This document shows, in pieces, positions 56,470 through 64,000 of a DNA stretch of 64,000 bases (positions are counted from its first letter, which is position 1; every line of letters begins with the position of its first letter). The stretch comes from Eubacterium minutum ATCC 700079 (GTDB lineage: Bacteria > Bacillota > Clostridia > Peptostreptococcales > Anaerovoracaceae): NCBI GenBank assembly GCA_003433295.1, contig CP016202.1:1275067-1339066 (forward strand), read 5' to 3'. The notes beneath the pieces are model-generated. The model saw only the letters and a program-made list of their open reading frames with translations. It was not told the DNA's origin and made no database searches. The position numbers and the translations under genes were made by a program.

Positions 56470-56499
56470 TTGACAGCGTCCCGTTAACGCTATATAGTG
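56470..56499 (+). promoter_or_regulatory. Predicted promoter of the small membrane-protein gene
   Basis: TTGACA (starting about 56470) and TATAGT are separated by 17 bp. The -35 box belongs to the tail of dispersed repeat B. Confidence 0.65.
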
Positions 56500-56585
56500 A
56501 GAAAAAATATCCGGGAATAATATATTTATGATATAAAAAAGCATGTATTAGCCGCGGAATCGTATGAAAGAAAGGGGATTATGCC

Positions 56586-57083
56586 ATGTCGGAAGATAAT
56601 CGGGAAAAGGTAAAGAAAAAAAGTGAAGTATATCCTGTCATAGCCACCATACTCCTCATACTTGCGGTGGCGTTCGGATACCGGATGCATGGAATAATTT
56701 CCAATGTACTTGAATGGCAGGTTCACAGGATTGCGTCGGCTATAACCGCAGGTCCTGTGGATGTCGAGGACAAGGCAAAGTGGGAAAAGCTTACGGATAA
56801 AGAAAAAAAGGAGAAATATCTTCTGTTATTCAGGGAGGCTGAAACTGCCTGCTACACCACGCATATCATAGGCAGATTGAAGCCGTATGAAAAGTATGAT
56901 CAAGATGGACTTGTGGATCTTATGTTTGACATGACGAGCGCCAATAAAAAGGAGCGTGACAAGTACTACGAGAAGTTAAGGCGGGTGGCTGCGGTCATAA
57001 ACAAACATAACAGCTGGGAACACCTCAAAGATGTGTCGGCCAGCCGCGAAGAGTTGAAAAAAATTCTCAAGGGCTTCAGGTAA
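56586..57083 (+). CDS. Small single-pass membrane protein, hypothetical
   Basis: The 165-residue protein has a charged cytoplasmic start, one hydrophobic segment (about residues 16-33) and a charged helical outer/inner part with a W-E-K-L-T-D-K-E-K-K-E-K-Y region. No family is recognised. Its promoter lies in the tail of the dispersed repeat, and a good terminator follows at 57122-57168. It is flanked by minus-strand purB and a CoA-transferase. Confidence 0.65.
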   Translation: MSEDNREKVKKKSEVYPVIATILLILAVAFGYRMHGIISNVLEWQVHRIASAITAGPVDVEDKAKWEKLTDKEKKEKYLLLFREAETACYTTHIIGRLKPYEKYDQDGLVDLMFDMTSANKKERDKYYEKLRRVAAVINKHNSWEHLKDVSASREELKKILKGFR

Positions 57084-57121
57084 GCACGGGGAAAGAGAGA
57101 CGAAATTTAGAGGATAAAAAC

Positions 57122-57168
57122 AAACTGCTGCAATGAGCGTTTTTATCGCCCGATGCAGCAGTTTTTAA
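57122..57168 (+). terminator. Terminator after the small membrane-protein gene
   Basis: aaactgctgca (57122-57132) pairs with tgcagcagttt (57154-57164), followed by a T-rich run. Confidence 0.8.
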
Positions 57169-57233
57169 TTCGATTAATATTCATTCATAGCCGTCGGCCG
57201 GCGGAGGATTATATTCAGAATCCCCTTGATTAT

Positions 57234-58592
57234 TCAGCAGGAAACTTTACTGGTATTTTTCCAGATTCCCATTTTTTCGGCTTCGGCAATAAGTTCATCA
57301 CGGAAGTCAGGATGTGCGATGTTTATCAGGCTTTCCGCTCTCTCCCATGTAGATCTGCCCTTCATGTCGGCAACTCCGTATTCGGTGACGATGTAGTGCG
57401 TTGCGGTACGCGGAGTCGTCACGACGGAGCCCGGTCTCAGCGTTGCAGAGATGTTCGACTCATACGTGCCGTCCGGAAGTTTTCTGCGTGATGGTGTACA
57501 TATGAAACTCTTGCCGCCTTTTGAGCGATAAGCCCCCATGACAAAGTCGAGTTGACCGCCCGTGCCTGAAATCTGCCTGCAGCCGACGGTTTCGGAACAG
57601 ACCTGTGACTGAAGATCGACCTGAATACAACTGTTTATGGATATAAAGTTATCCATGCTTGAGATTACATGAACATCGTTTACATAATCCACGGGCGCGT
57701 TACAGCACAGAGGGTTGCCGTCTATAAAGTCATACAGCTTTTTCGTTCCGCCCGCAAAAGTGTAGAGAACGGTTCCACGCTCCACGGTCTTTTCGGTGGA
57801 CAACTTTCCCCCCTCAAAGAGATCGGCGTAAGCATCCACAAGCATCTCGGTGTGCGCGCTGATGTCCGTCAGATCCGAGTCCGCAAGCATCTTGCCTATG
57901 GTAGACGGCAGGGTTCCTATTCCTAACTGCAGGGTGCAGTGCGACTGCATTCTGCTAACGATATGTTCGGCGATTTTTACGTCGATCTCGTCTCCCTGCT
58001 TATTGGGGATTTCCGCGAGCTCATGTCCGGTTCCCTCGACGACAAAATCGACGTCCGCAATGTTAATGCTATTCCTCGGACCGAGAGCAAGAGGCATCTT
58101 CTCATTGACTTCGACTATTATCTTCTTGGCCTTCTTTATTACGCCCCAGTAATCGGACAGCTGCGGTCCCATATTGAAGTTTCCGAATTTATCCATAGGC
58201 GTGACCTGAAACATCGCTATATCAATGCTTCTGGGATTCTGATTCCAAAGCGACGGAAGTTCCGAAAAAGACATGGGCATGTACCAGCATCGCCCGTCCT
58301 TCGAAATTAGGCGGTCGTTGCCGCTGAAGTGCGCGGAAATGAATCTGACATTGTTGTTTCCTTTGGCGGCCTCATAAAGAGCGAAAGGTTTTTTTCTGAT
58401 TGTAACCGTACTGAGAACCTCGATGTCCGTAAGTTCATCGGCACGTTTCGCCAATGCTTCGTCAATCTCTTCTGTCGAACCGCATCCAAGACCGAAGTGT
58501 AAACGGTCGCCGGATTTGACCATTCCCGCAGCCTGCTCCGCAGTGATCAGTTTGTTTGCGTATTCGCCGGCAATACTTGAACTCTTATACAT
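57234..58592 (-). CDS. Acetyl-CoA hydrolase/transferase family CoA-transferase (butyryl- or 4-hydroxybutyrate-type)
   Basis: The 452-residue protein has G-L-G-C-G-S-T near the start, an S-E-T-V-G region with the likely catalytic Glu, G-T-G-G-Q-L-D-F and G-V-A-D-M-K-G-R-S near the end. Enzymes of this type (Cat1, AbfT, butyryl-CoA:acetate CoA-transferase) exchange CoA with acetate in fermentation. The exact acyl partner cannot be told. It is a single gene. Confidence 0.85.
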   Translation of the reverse strand: MYKSSSIAGEYANKLITAEQAAGMVKSGDRLHFGLGCGSTEEIDEALAKRADELTDIEVLSTVTIRKKPFALYEAAKGNNNVRFISAHFSGNDRLISKDGRCWYMPMSFSELPSLWNQNPRSIDIAMFQVTPMDKFGNFNMGPQLSDYWGVIKKAKKIIVEVNEKMPLALGPRNSINIADVDFVVEGTGHELAEIPNKQGDEIDVKIAEHIVSRMQSHCTLQLGIGTLPSTIGKMLADSDLTDISAHTEMLVDAYADLFEGGKLSTEKTVERGTVLYTFAGGTKKLYDFIDGNPLCCNAPVDYVNDVHVISSMDNFISINSCIQVDLQSQVCSETVGCRQISGTGGQLDFVMGAYRSKGGKSFICTPSRRKLPDGTYESNISATLRPGSVVTTPRTATHYIVTEYGVADMKGRSTWERAESLINIAHPDFRDELIAEAEKMGIWKNTSKVSC

Positions 58593-58752
58593 AATCTCAT
58601 CCTCATCATTCTCTGATTTTCATCCTCTGATTTCGTGCTCAATCACACGGCAAAAGAATTTGTTAACTTTATAACAATCTGTGCAAGTATTGTACTACAG
58701 GCGCACACTGTATGCAAGAGGAATTTGGAAAAGTTGTTAAAAAACTTCACGA

Positions 58753-58784
58753 TAAAAACGCCCTGCTGTAAAAGCAAGGCGTTT
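58753..58784 (-). terminator. Terminator of the tRNA-Arg gene
   Basis: On the minus strand aacgccttgc and gcagggcgtt pair around a short loop, followed by a T5 run, about 10 bases past the tRNA 3' end. Confidence 0.75.
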
Positions 58785-58793
58785 CAACGGTTT

Positions 58794-58869
58794 TGGTGCC
58801 CCAGAGGCGATTCGAACACCCGACGCACGGTTTAGGAAACCGACGCTCTATCCCCTGAGCTACTGAGGC
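58794..58869 (-). tRNA. tRNA-Arg (anticodon CCT)
   Basis: A 76-nt cloverleaf: acceptor gcctcag/ctggggc, a normal D-arm with gctcag and aga, an anticodon stem cggt/accg with loop ttcctaa (anticodon CCT, reading AGG), T-arm with ttcgaat, and an encoded CCA end. Its promoter lies just upstream at 58883-58911. Confidence 0.93.
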
Positions 58870-58882
58870 CCGTTACCCGTAC

Positions 58883-58911
58883 ATAATATCATGTAGAAGT
58901 TGATTTTTCAA
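58883..58911 (-). promoter_or_regulatory. Promoter of tRNA-Arg
   Basis: TTGAAA (58906-58911), 17-bp spacer and TATTAT (58883-58888) on the minus strand. Confidence 0.7.
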
Positions 58912-58967
58912 ACAGAAATTTGTAAAATAGCAGTGTTAAGGTTTTGGATAGGTAGGCGAGAAAAGAG

Positions 58968-59828
58968 ATGAAAAAGAAAGTGCTTATAGCGATAGCCGTT
59001 TTTGCCGTCACCGCGCCGACGCTGTGGTCGATTTTCGGCCCGGGGCGTATGTGGACGAACAAGGTGCTTGACGCTATTGAAGAAAACAATATGACAAAGA
59101 TGGAAAGCCTGCTTAAGGACTCGCGGTACATAAATCAGAAGGGAGGAGTCTTTTTCCCGCTGAATCTGTTTCCGGAATGGAGCAATGAAACGCCGCTTGA
59201 GCTTGCGGCGGAACGAGGAAACAACGAAGCTGTCAAATTGCTTCTTAAGCACGGCGCGCTTCCCACCAACGAGAGGATCAATCCGATAGGAACGTTGGCA
59301 GAGCCGGGCGTTTACAGCGAAGAAATTGCCGAGAGCATAAAATTGATGCTTAAAAGCGGGGCGAAACCGGACGGCGACAGGAGAAAGTCGTATATCTACT
59401 CGGCGCTGCTCGATATTGCGCTCATGGATTGTGTATACAATAACAAACACAGTGTTAAGATGGAGAAAAAGATAACAGAGTTGTACAAGTTTGTGGAAAG
59501 ATACTGCAAAGACAAATCTCCGATTTATTACATGGACAACAGCAATGCGATGCATTTTGCAAGTTATAAGCTGAACAGAACTCTCATAGAGTATTTGATA
59601 GAGAAGAGAAGGTATGGTGTGAATTCAAGAGATGATTATGGAGCCACACCGTTGATGGCGGCATTTTCCTTTGAGGAAAACATGCCTGTGGAGAAGAAAG
59701 ACGTCAAGGCCGTTGCGGATCTGTTTATTAAAGCGGGCGCAAATAAGAGGATCAAAGACGGAGACGGCAGGACGGCGGCGAATATGGCAGAGGAAAAAGG
59801 CTTTGCGGATATTGTGACCGGTGAATAG
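58968..59828 (+). CDS. Membrane-anchored or secreted ankyrin-repeat protein
   Basis: The 286-residue protein starts with M-K-K-K and a hydrophobic segment (signal peptide or anchor). Ankyrin-type repeats follow: T-P-L-E-L-A-A-E-R-G-N-N-E-A-V-K-L-L-L near residue 78 and later T-P-L-M-A-A and A-D-L-F-I-K-A-G-A-N. The repeats mediate protein binding, and the partner is unknown. It precedes trkA by ~70 bp. A copy of its 3' end (66-bp period) lies in that gap. Confidence 0.8.
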   Translation: MKKKVLIAIAVFAVTAPTLWSIFGPGRMWTNKVLDAIEENNMTKMESLLKDSRYINQKGGVFFPLNLFPEWSNETPLELAAERGNNEAVKLLLKHGALPTNERINPIGTLAEPGVYSEEIAESIKLMLKSGAKPDGDRRKSYIYSALLDIALMDCVYNNKHSVKMEKKITELYKFVERYCKDKSPIYYMDNSNAMHFASYKLNRTLIEYLIEKRRYGVNSRDDYGATPLMAAFSFEENMPVEKKDVKAVADLFIKAGANKRIKDGDGRTAANMAEEKGFADIVTGE

Positions 59829-59895
59829 GATGTTACATGACGGATGAATATGGCAATGTTGAAAAACTTTGCGGATATTGTAGGCGGTGAGGTAG
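59781..59895 (+). repeat. 66-bp tandem copy of the ankyrin-gene 3' end
   Basis: aatatggca...ctttgcggatattg...ggtgaatag at 59781-59828 recurs at 59847-59895, ending ggtgaggtag (one base inserted before the stop). The copy now forms the leader of trkA. Confidence 0.88.
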
Positions 59896-59899
59896 GAAA

Positions 59900-61255
59900 A
59901 TGAAAATTATTATTGCCGGAATCGGTAATATAGGGGCAGGGCTTGCCGGAAGACTTTTGAACGAGGGGCATGACATTGTACTCGTTGACAGAGATATAGA
60001 CAGGTTGGAATACAATGAGGAAACACAGGACGTAATGACGGTAAAGGGCACGTGCGCCGCCATGGAGACTTTGAGAAAGGCGGGCGTGGAAGATGCCGAT
60101 CTTTTGATTACCGCGACATCTTCCGACGAGAAAAATCTGCTCAGCTGCATGACCGCGCACGGGATGAACCCCGATATCAAAACGGTGGCAAGGGTTCGCA
60201 TGCAGGAGTATCTTGAAACCACCAGCGCGTTCGGCGAAGCGTTCGGACTTTCCATGATCATAGATCCGGGAATGTATGCCGCAAAGGATATTGAGGCGAT
60301 CCTGACCTGCCCGGGATTTATGCACCGGGAGAGATTTACGAAAGGAATGACCGATGTGGTCGAGGCGGAGCTGCACCCGGAGAGTGAACTGTGCGGAAAG
60401 CCGGTCAGTGCTATTCAGGAAATCACGGGATCGGGTGCATTGGTTTGTGTGGTTAAGCGCGGCGATACCGCGATAACTCCCGGCAGGGATTTTGTTTTGC
60501 GGGAGATGGACAGAATCTATGTGACCGCGGAAGAAGAGGATCTCAGCAATCTTTTGAAACTCTTCGGAAAGAAGAGGGAAACGGTTGAAAAAGTGATGAT
60601 AGTCGGAGGCGGAAGGATCGCCAAAGGGCTTATACCGCGTCTCCGGAAAGAGGGCATGGAGATTACAGTCATAGATACGGACAAGGAAATCTGTGAGGAA
60701 CTTGCACTGGAATTTCCGAAAGTAACCGTAGTCCACGGTGACGGCCGCAAATTTGCGCTTCTTGAGAGAAAAAACATACGGGAGCAAGACGCTCTTATCT
60801 GTCTGACAAATGACGATGAGAGCAACGCCGTTCTTGCAACGTTTGCAAATTTGGTCAAAGTTCCTTTGAGCGTCATCAAACTTAAGGACATAAACTATGC
60901 GGCGCTGCTGAACAAAATCGACAACGTAAGCGTCATAAATCCGAACCAGCTTTGCGGGGATGTGATTGTGCGGTTTGTAAGGGCGCTCATCGGAAGAAAC
61001 TCGGCTGCGGTCTCTGTGCGCTCGATTGCCGATGGAAATGCACAGATTGCGGAGTTTGTCGTAGGCAGCGGTATGTCACACTGCGGCGAGCAGCTGAAAG
61101 ATATAAAGTTCAAGAAAAACGTGATTCTGGCATCCATCAACAGACGCGGAAAAAATATTTTGCCTGACGGAGAGTCGATGTTTTTGCAGGGTGACAGAGT
61201 GCTTGCGGTATTTTCGAGAGATGATATCAAGAAATTTGACGATTTGTTTCGTTAA
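59900..61255 (+). CDS. trkA: Potassium uptake regulatory subunit TrkA
   Basis: The 451-residue protein has two RCK (NAD-binding plus TrkA-C) units: G-I-G-N-I-G-A-G-L near residue 6 and G-G-G-R-I-A-K-G-L near 236, each followed by an acidic nucleotide-binding strand end. It controls the TrkH channel by ATP/NAD binding. Start with a gaggtag site. trkH follows after 18 bp. Confidence 0.95.
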   Translation: MKIIIAGIGNIGAGLAGRLLNEGHDIVLVDRDIDRLEYNEETQDVMTVKGTCAAMETLRKAGVEDADLLITATSSDEKNLLSCMTAHGMNPDIKTVARVRMQEYLETTSAFGEAFGLSMIIDPGMYAAKDIEAILTCPGFMHRERFTKGMTDVVEAELHPESELCGKPVSAIQEITGSGALVCVVKRGDTAITPGRDFVLREMDRIYVTAEEEDLSNLLKLFGKKRETVEKVMIVGGGRIAKGLIPRLRKEGMEITVIDTDKEICEELALEFPKVTVVHGDGRKFALLERKNIREQDALICLTNDDESNAVLATFANLVKVPLSVIKLKDINYAALLNKIDNVSVINPNQLCGDVIVRFVRALIGRNSAAVSVRSIADGNAQIAEFVVGSGMSHCGEQLKDIKFKKNVILASINRRGKNILPDGESMFLQGDRVLAVFSRDDIKKFDDLFR

Positions 61256-61276
61256 TACCCGCTGAGGAGATGTTTG

Positions 61277-62746
61277 ATGAATAAAAAAAGATTGATACGC
61301 ATTCTGGGAACGGTCATTTTCGTCGAATGTGTGGCCATGTTGCCTGCGCTTGGAATCTCGATGTATACCAGAGACCAGTCGGCAGTGAGGGGCTTTCTAA
61401 CAACCATGATTCTGATGCTCGTTGTGGCGGGTGCGATGCTTATCCATTCCAGAAAAGCCGGCCATAGAATGAGCACGTGGGAAGATGTTATATGTACAGG
61501 GCTTTGTTGGCTGGAATTGAGTGTTTTAGGGGCCTTACCGCTGTTTATATCGGGTCAGGTGCCGAGTTTTGTCGACAGTCTCTTCGAGATAACGTCGGGG
61601 TTTACGACCACGGGAGCATCGGTTATATCCGATGTTGAGAAACTCGGGAAAGGAATTCTTTTATGGCGCAGCTTCAGTCACTGGCTCGGAGGGATGGGAG
61701 TTCTGGCTTTTTTCCTTGCGATTTTGCCGGCAAAGGGAAATGATAACGGATATTCAATCGACCTGCTGCGTTCCGAAAGTCCGGGACCGATGGTGAATAA
61801 AATCGTCCCGAGACTGAAGAAATCGTCGGAAATCCTGTACCTTATATACATGGGGCTTACGGTTCTGAATATTATATTCCTGCTTATAGCTGACGTGCCG
61901 GTTTTTGATGCGTTCTGCATAGCGTTCGGTACTGCCGGAACAGGTGGTTTTTCGATATTGAACACGGGTCTTGCGACATATCCTGTATTTGCACAGAATG
62001 TAACCACGGTGTTCATGATACTGTTCGGAATAAATTTCACCTTGTTCTACCTTTTACTCACAAGGAGATTCAAAGACCTTTTGAGGGATGAGGAAATCAG
62101 ACTTTATTTTGGCATCATAATTGTGAGCATAGTTCTGATAACGGTCAACATGCTCGGCAAGGCACAGGATATGTCAACTCCGGGGCAAACGATTAAGAAT
62201 GCGGCATTTACGGTGGGCAGCATAATAACGACCACAGGATATTCCACCGCGGATTTCAATACATGGAACAGCATGTCAAAAGCAATTTTGTTGCTGCTGA
62301 TGATAGTGGGAGCATGTGCCGGCAGTACGGGAGGAGGTCTTAAAGTTTCGCGCCTGCTCGTTTTATACAAGGCGCACAGAAGAACTTCCCACAACAGACT
62401 GTATCCTGACGAGGTTAAAGTGATAAAAATGAACGGAGAACGTTTGGGTGAGCGGACGATAAACAATGTGCAGTCTTATCTGGTGATATATTTTATAATT
62501 ATCGCGGTATCGTTCATTCTGATTTCCGCGGATCCGGCAAACTACTCGCTGGAAACCAATCTGTCAGCGGTTCTTGCCACATTCAACAATATAGGACCCG
62601 GATTGGGAAGCGTGGGTCCGACGGCGAACTTCGGAGATTACAGCGTGGTCTCCAAACTTGTCATGACGTTTGATATGCTACTGGGACGACTTGAGATATA
62701 CCCGATACTTGCCTTGTTCACGTTCAAAGCCTTGAAAGGGAAGTAG
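61277..62746 (+). CDS. trkH: Potassium transporter TrkH
   Basis: The 489-residue integral membrane protein has the Trk/Ktr K-loop motifs, for example T-T-T-G-A-S near residue 114 and G-T-A-G-T-G-G-F-S near 220, and G-S-T-G-G-G-L-K near residue 355. It is the K+ translocating subunit. The ATG 61277 is 7 bases after gaggag. A TTG one codon earlier is an alternative. Adjacent to trkA in an operon. Confidence 0.95.
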   Translation: MNKKRLIRILGTVIFVECVAMLPALGISMYTRDQSAVRGFLTTMILMLVVAGAMLIHSRKAGHRMSTWEDVICTGLCWLELSVLGALPLFISGQVPSFVDSLFEITSGFTTTGASVISDVEKLGKGILLWRSFSHWLGGMGVLAFFLAILPAKGNDNGYSIDLLRSESPGPMVNKIVPRLKKSSEILYLIYMGLTVLNIIFLLIADVPVFDAFCIAFGTAGTGGFSILNTGLATYPVFAQNVTTVFMILFGINFTLFYLLLTRRFKDLLRDEEIRLYFGIIIVSIVLITVNMLGKAQDMSTPGQTIKNAAFTVGSIITTTGYSTADFNTWNSMSKAILLLLMIVGACAGSTGGGLKVSRLLVLYKAHRRTSHNRLYPDEVKVIKMNGERLGERTINNVQSYLVIYFIIIAVSFILISADPANYSLETNLSAVLATFNNIGPGLGSVGPTANFGDYSVVSKLVMTFDMLLGRLEIYPILALFTFKALKGK

Positions 62747-62840
62747 AGTCGGCGATTTGTAAAAAACGTTGCAGCCGGTTGAGCGGTTTGTGCTTGACAC
62801 GCGTCGAAAGGCGGGCGGAATCGGCGCTTTGCAAAAAATG
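62734..62840 (+). repeat. 72-bp tandem copy across the trkH 3' end (diverged)
   Basis: gaaagg...tcggcg.tttg.aaaaaa at 62734-62768 recurs at 62806-62840. The match covers the end of trkH and the bases after it, and the stop has been lost in the copy. Confidence 0.65.
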
Positions 62841-62857
62841 GATTCTCCGGAGAAAAT

Positions 62858-63571
62858 ATGATTAAAATTTCCATTAGAAAAATATTTGCGAGATACGACG
62901 ACCTTCTGAGCGTCACAGCCGTTTTGACGGTGACGGTGACGCTTCTTTCGGGTGTATTGTGTTTTGATGGTGTAAGAACGGAGAGGAGAATTCAAAAATA
63001 TATTTCCGATGATCTGAGCGTTGAACAGTCGACGCGGCTATCGGCGTTTGAAGAGCAGGCATGTCTGCCCGCGACTGCAGAAATAAGGGAAACGATCAAT
63101 ACATATGAAGCCAATGTCGAGGCTGAAAAACAGAGATGGCTTGCCGATCAGGAGAGACGTGTTGCAAAGCTCAGGAAGAAACGAGAAGCGAAAGAGGAAA
63201 AAGCAAGGATAAAGAAAGAAGCGGAAAGGAATACAAAGAGGACATATAAGGGCAGCTGGTCGGGGCAGCGGATATCGCGTTCAAGAGGCAGTGTAATGGG
63301 ACCGTCCGGCAGAGAAACTTACTATAACCTGAACATGGCGTCTTGCGTGAGCATAATGCGGAGCAAGGGATTTTCCGAAAAGAAATATCCGTATGCGGTG
63401 AGAAATGACGGAGTAAAGACGCTCGGCGGATATGTTATGGTCGCCGCGAATCTTTCGATAAGACCTAAGGGTTCATTTATAATGACATCGGTCGGGACAG
63501 GCATAGTTGTGGATACAGGGGGTTTTGCCTCACGCAATCCGACCCAGCTTGACATTGCGACCGACTGGTAG
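62858..63571 (+). CDS. Membrane-anchored 3D-domain-like (double-psi barrel) protein
   Basis: The 237-residue protein has one N-terminal transmembrane segment (residues ~18-37), a K/E/R-rich coiled coil (about 80-130) and a C-terminal domain with V-G-T-G-I-V-V-D-T-G-G and L-D-I-A-T-D-W, which resemble the Asp residues of the 3D domain of cell-wall lytic enzymes (MltA-like). It probably acts on peptidoglycan or is structural. Similarity is to the domain core only. Confidence 0.7.
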   Translation: MIKISIRKIFARYDDLLSVTAVLTVTVTLLSGVLCFDGVRTERRIQKYISDDLSVEQSTRLSAFEEQACLPATAEIRETINTYEANVEAEKQRWLADQERRVAKLRKKREAKEEKARIKKEAERNTKRTYKGSWSGQRISRSRGSVMGPSGRETYYNLNMASCVSIMRSKGFSEKKYPYAVRNDGVKTLGGYVMVAANLSIRPKGSFIMTSVGTGIVVDTGGFASRNPTQLDIATDW

Positions 63572-63588
63572 GGAAATACAGCGGTAAA

Positions 63589-64000
63589 CTAATTTTTATC
63601 ATTATTTCCTCTGTTCAAGGCATCCAGAATCACGGAATGGGTGTCTTTTGTTATGGGGTATTTATATATGGGATAAATTGCCGCGAGCAGGAAGAGCACC
63701 GGAATGAAAGTGGTGCAGTTGAAAATCCCCTCAAGAGCATGCTCACTTTGGACGGCGCTATCGCTTTTAAAGCCGTAGGCGGACAGGAGGAAGCCCAGAA
63801 ACTGCGCGCCGGCTCCACCCGCAATCGCTTCAACAAGTCCCTGAAAAGACAGTATGGTGCCCTGACGGCTCTTGCCGCTTGCCATTCTGTCGTAGTCGCA
63901 TACGTCATAGTATATAGACGGTATCAGTTGCCAGTATATGGATGTGGACAGAGAGACAAAGAGCACATAGAAGCATAAGGCTAAGAATGTATTTACTTCT
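63589..64000 (-). CDS. GPH-family sugar:cation symporter, C-terminal part (cut by window edge)
   Basis: The frame is open to the right edge, giving the last ~136 residues. It has transmembrane segments, a S-I-Y-Y-D-V-C-D-Y-D loop and G-K-S-R-Q-G-T-I-L-S, as in MelB/GPH symporters of the major facilitator fold, near the cytoplasmic C-terminus. Substrate unknown. Confidence 0.8.
   Translation of the reverse strand, partial: EVNTFLALCFYVLFVSLSTSIYWQLIPSIYYDVCDYDRMASGKSRQGTILSFQGLVEAIAGGAGAQFLGFLLSAYGFKSDSAVQSEHALEGIFNCTTFIPVLFLLAAIYPIYKYPITKDTHSVILDALNRGNNDKN

Larger units (their letters stand above)
56192..56585. other. 394-bp region with dispersed repeat copy B and a promoter
   Basis: It contains copy B (56363-56453) and, from its tail, a clear promoter to the next plus-strand gene. 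No gene is supported inside it. Confidence 0.6.

Noticed and set aside
58908-59555. 215-codon minus-strand frame opposite the ankyrin gene
   Set aside because: Shadow of a gene with visible ankyrin repeats. No motif of its own.
59636-60787. 383-codon open frame on the minus strand
   Set aside because: It is antisense to the ankyrin gene and trkA, both with clear family motifs.

Overview
The window is the replication-origin region of a low-to-medium GC Firmicute, most likely a Clostridia-class anaerobe. Evidence: a Bacillus/Clostridium-type oriC with DnaA-trio repeats, a parS site of the B. subtilis type, RNase M5, GdpP, a DnaD-domain protein, a SigB/SigF-type sigma factor with an RsbW-type partner, a rubredoxin plus flavin reductase-rubredoxin pair, a butyryl/4-hydroxybutyrate-type CoA-transferase, and histidine degradation through formimino-tetrahydrofolate. 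I cannot fix the genus. A Family XIII/Anaerovoracaceae-like bacterium is a guess.

Layout. 0-6.4 kb (minus strand): the cut-off end of an IS3-family transposase, a hairpin repeat, a glutaredoxin, then gyrB-gyrA-anti-sigma-sigma transcribed leftward from oriC. 6.4-8.6 kb: bipartite oriC around dnaA, with the unwinding element between dnaA and dnaN. 8.6-19.4 kb (plus): dnaN, recF, rpmH-rnpA-yidD-yidC-khpB, mnmE-mnmG-rsmG, parS, parA-parB. In Bacillus the rpmH...parB block lies on the other side of dnaA and gyrBA follows recF. Here the two blocks have changed places, yet all genes still run away from the origin. 19.5-30.5 kb: a methyltransferase, then gdpP-rplI-dnaB, an odd DnaD-DnaI chimera, a DivIC-like protein, rnmV, rsmA, an LtaS-like membrane enzyme and a GNAT. 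30.5-43 kb: mixed strands, with aroB, a SanA-like protein, thioredoxin, plsC, a PAP2 phosphatase, rubredoxin and Hrb-type reductase, a secreted protein, a nucleotidyltransferase, rpsF-ssb-rpsR, an L,D-transpeptidase and an AT-rich SurA-like gene. 43.5-50.2 kb: a complete hutH-hutU-hutI-fchA-ftcD operon. 50.6-58.6 kb: a lipoprotein, EcsC, alr, purA, purB, a small membrane protein and a CoA-transferase. 58.8-64 kb: tRNA-Arg, an ankyrin protein, trkA-trkH, a 3D-domain-like protein and the end of a GPH-type sugar symporter.

How the genes work together: replication initiation (dnaA, dnaN, dnaB, the DnaD chimera), segregation (parABS), topology (gyrBA), ribosome and RNA maturation (rpmH, rnpA, rnmV, rsmA, rsmG, mnmEG, rplI, rpsF, rpsR) and membrane insertion (yidD, yidC, khpB) cluster at the origin. 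The hut operon turns histidine into glutamate, ammonia and one-carbon units on folate. trkA-trkH takes up potassium, and GdpP hydrolyses c-di-AMP, a known controller of potassium uptake in Firmicutes.

Most unusual: (1) several genes (rplI, hutH, ecsC, alr, purB, the ankyrin gene, trkH) are followed by tandem copies of their own 3' ends, in most cases with the stop codon and a period divisible by three; (2) the helicase-loader gene looks like DnaD fused to the N-terminal part of DnaI with no AAA+ domain; (3) a dispersed ~92-bp repeat ending in CTTGACACCGTC lies upstream of several plus-strand genes and, read on the minus strand, encodes a conserved peptide; (4) three large RNA-like foldable elements lie in convergent intergenic regions, one a near-perfect cloverleaf.
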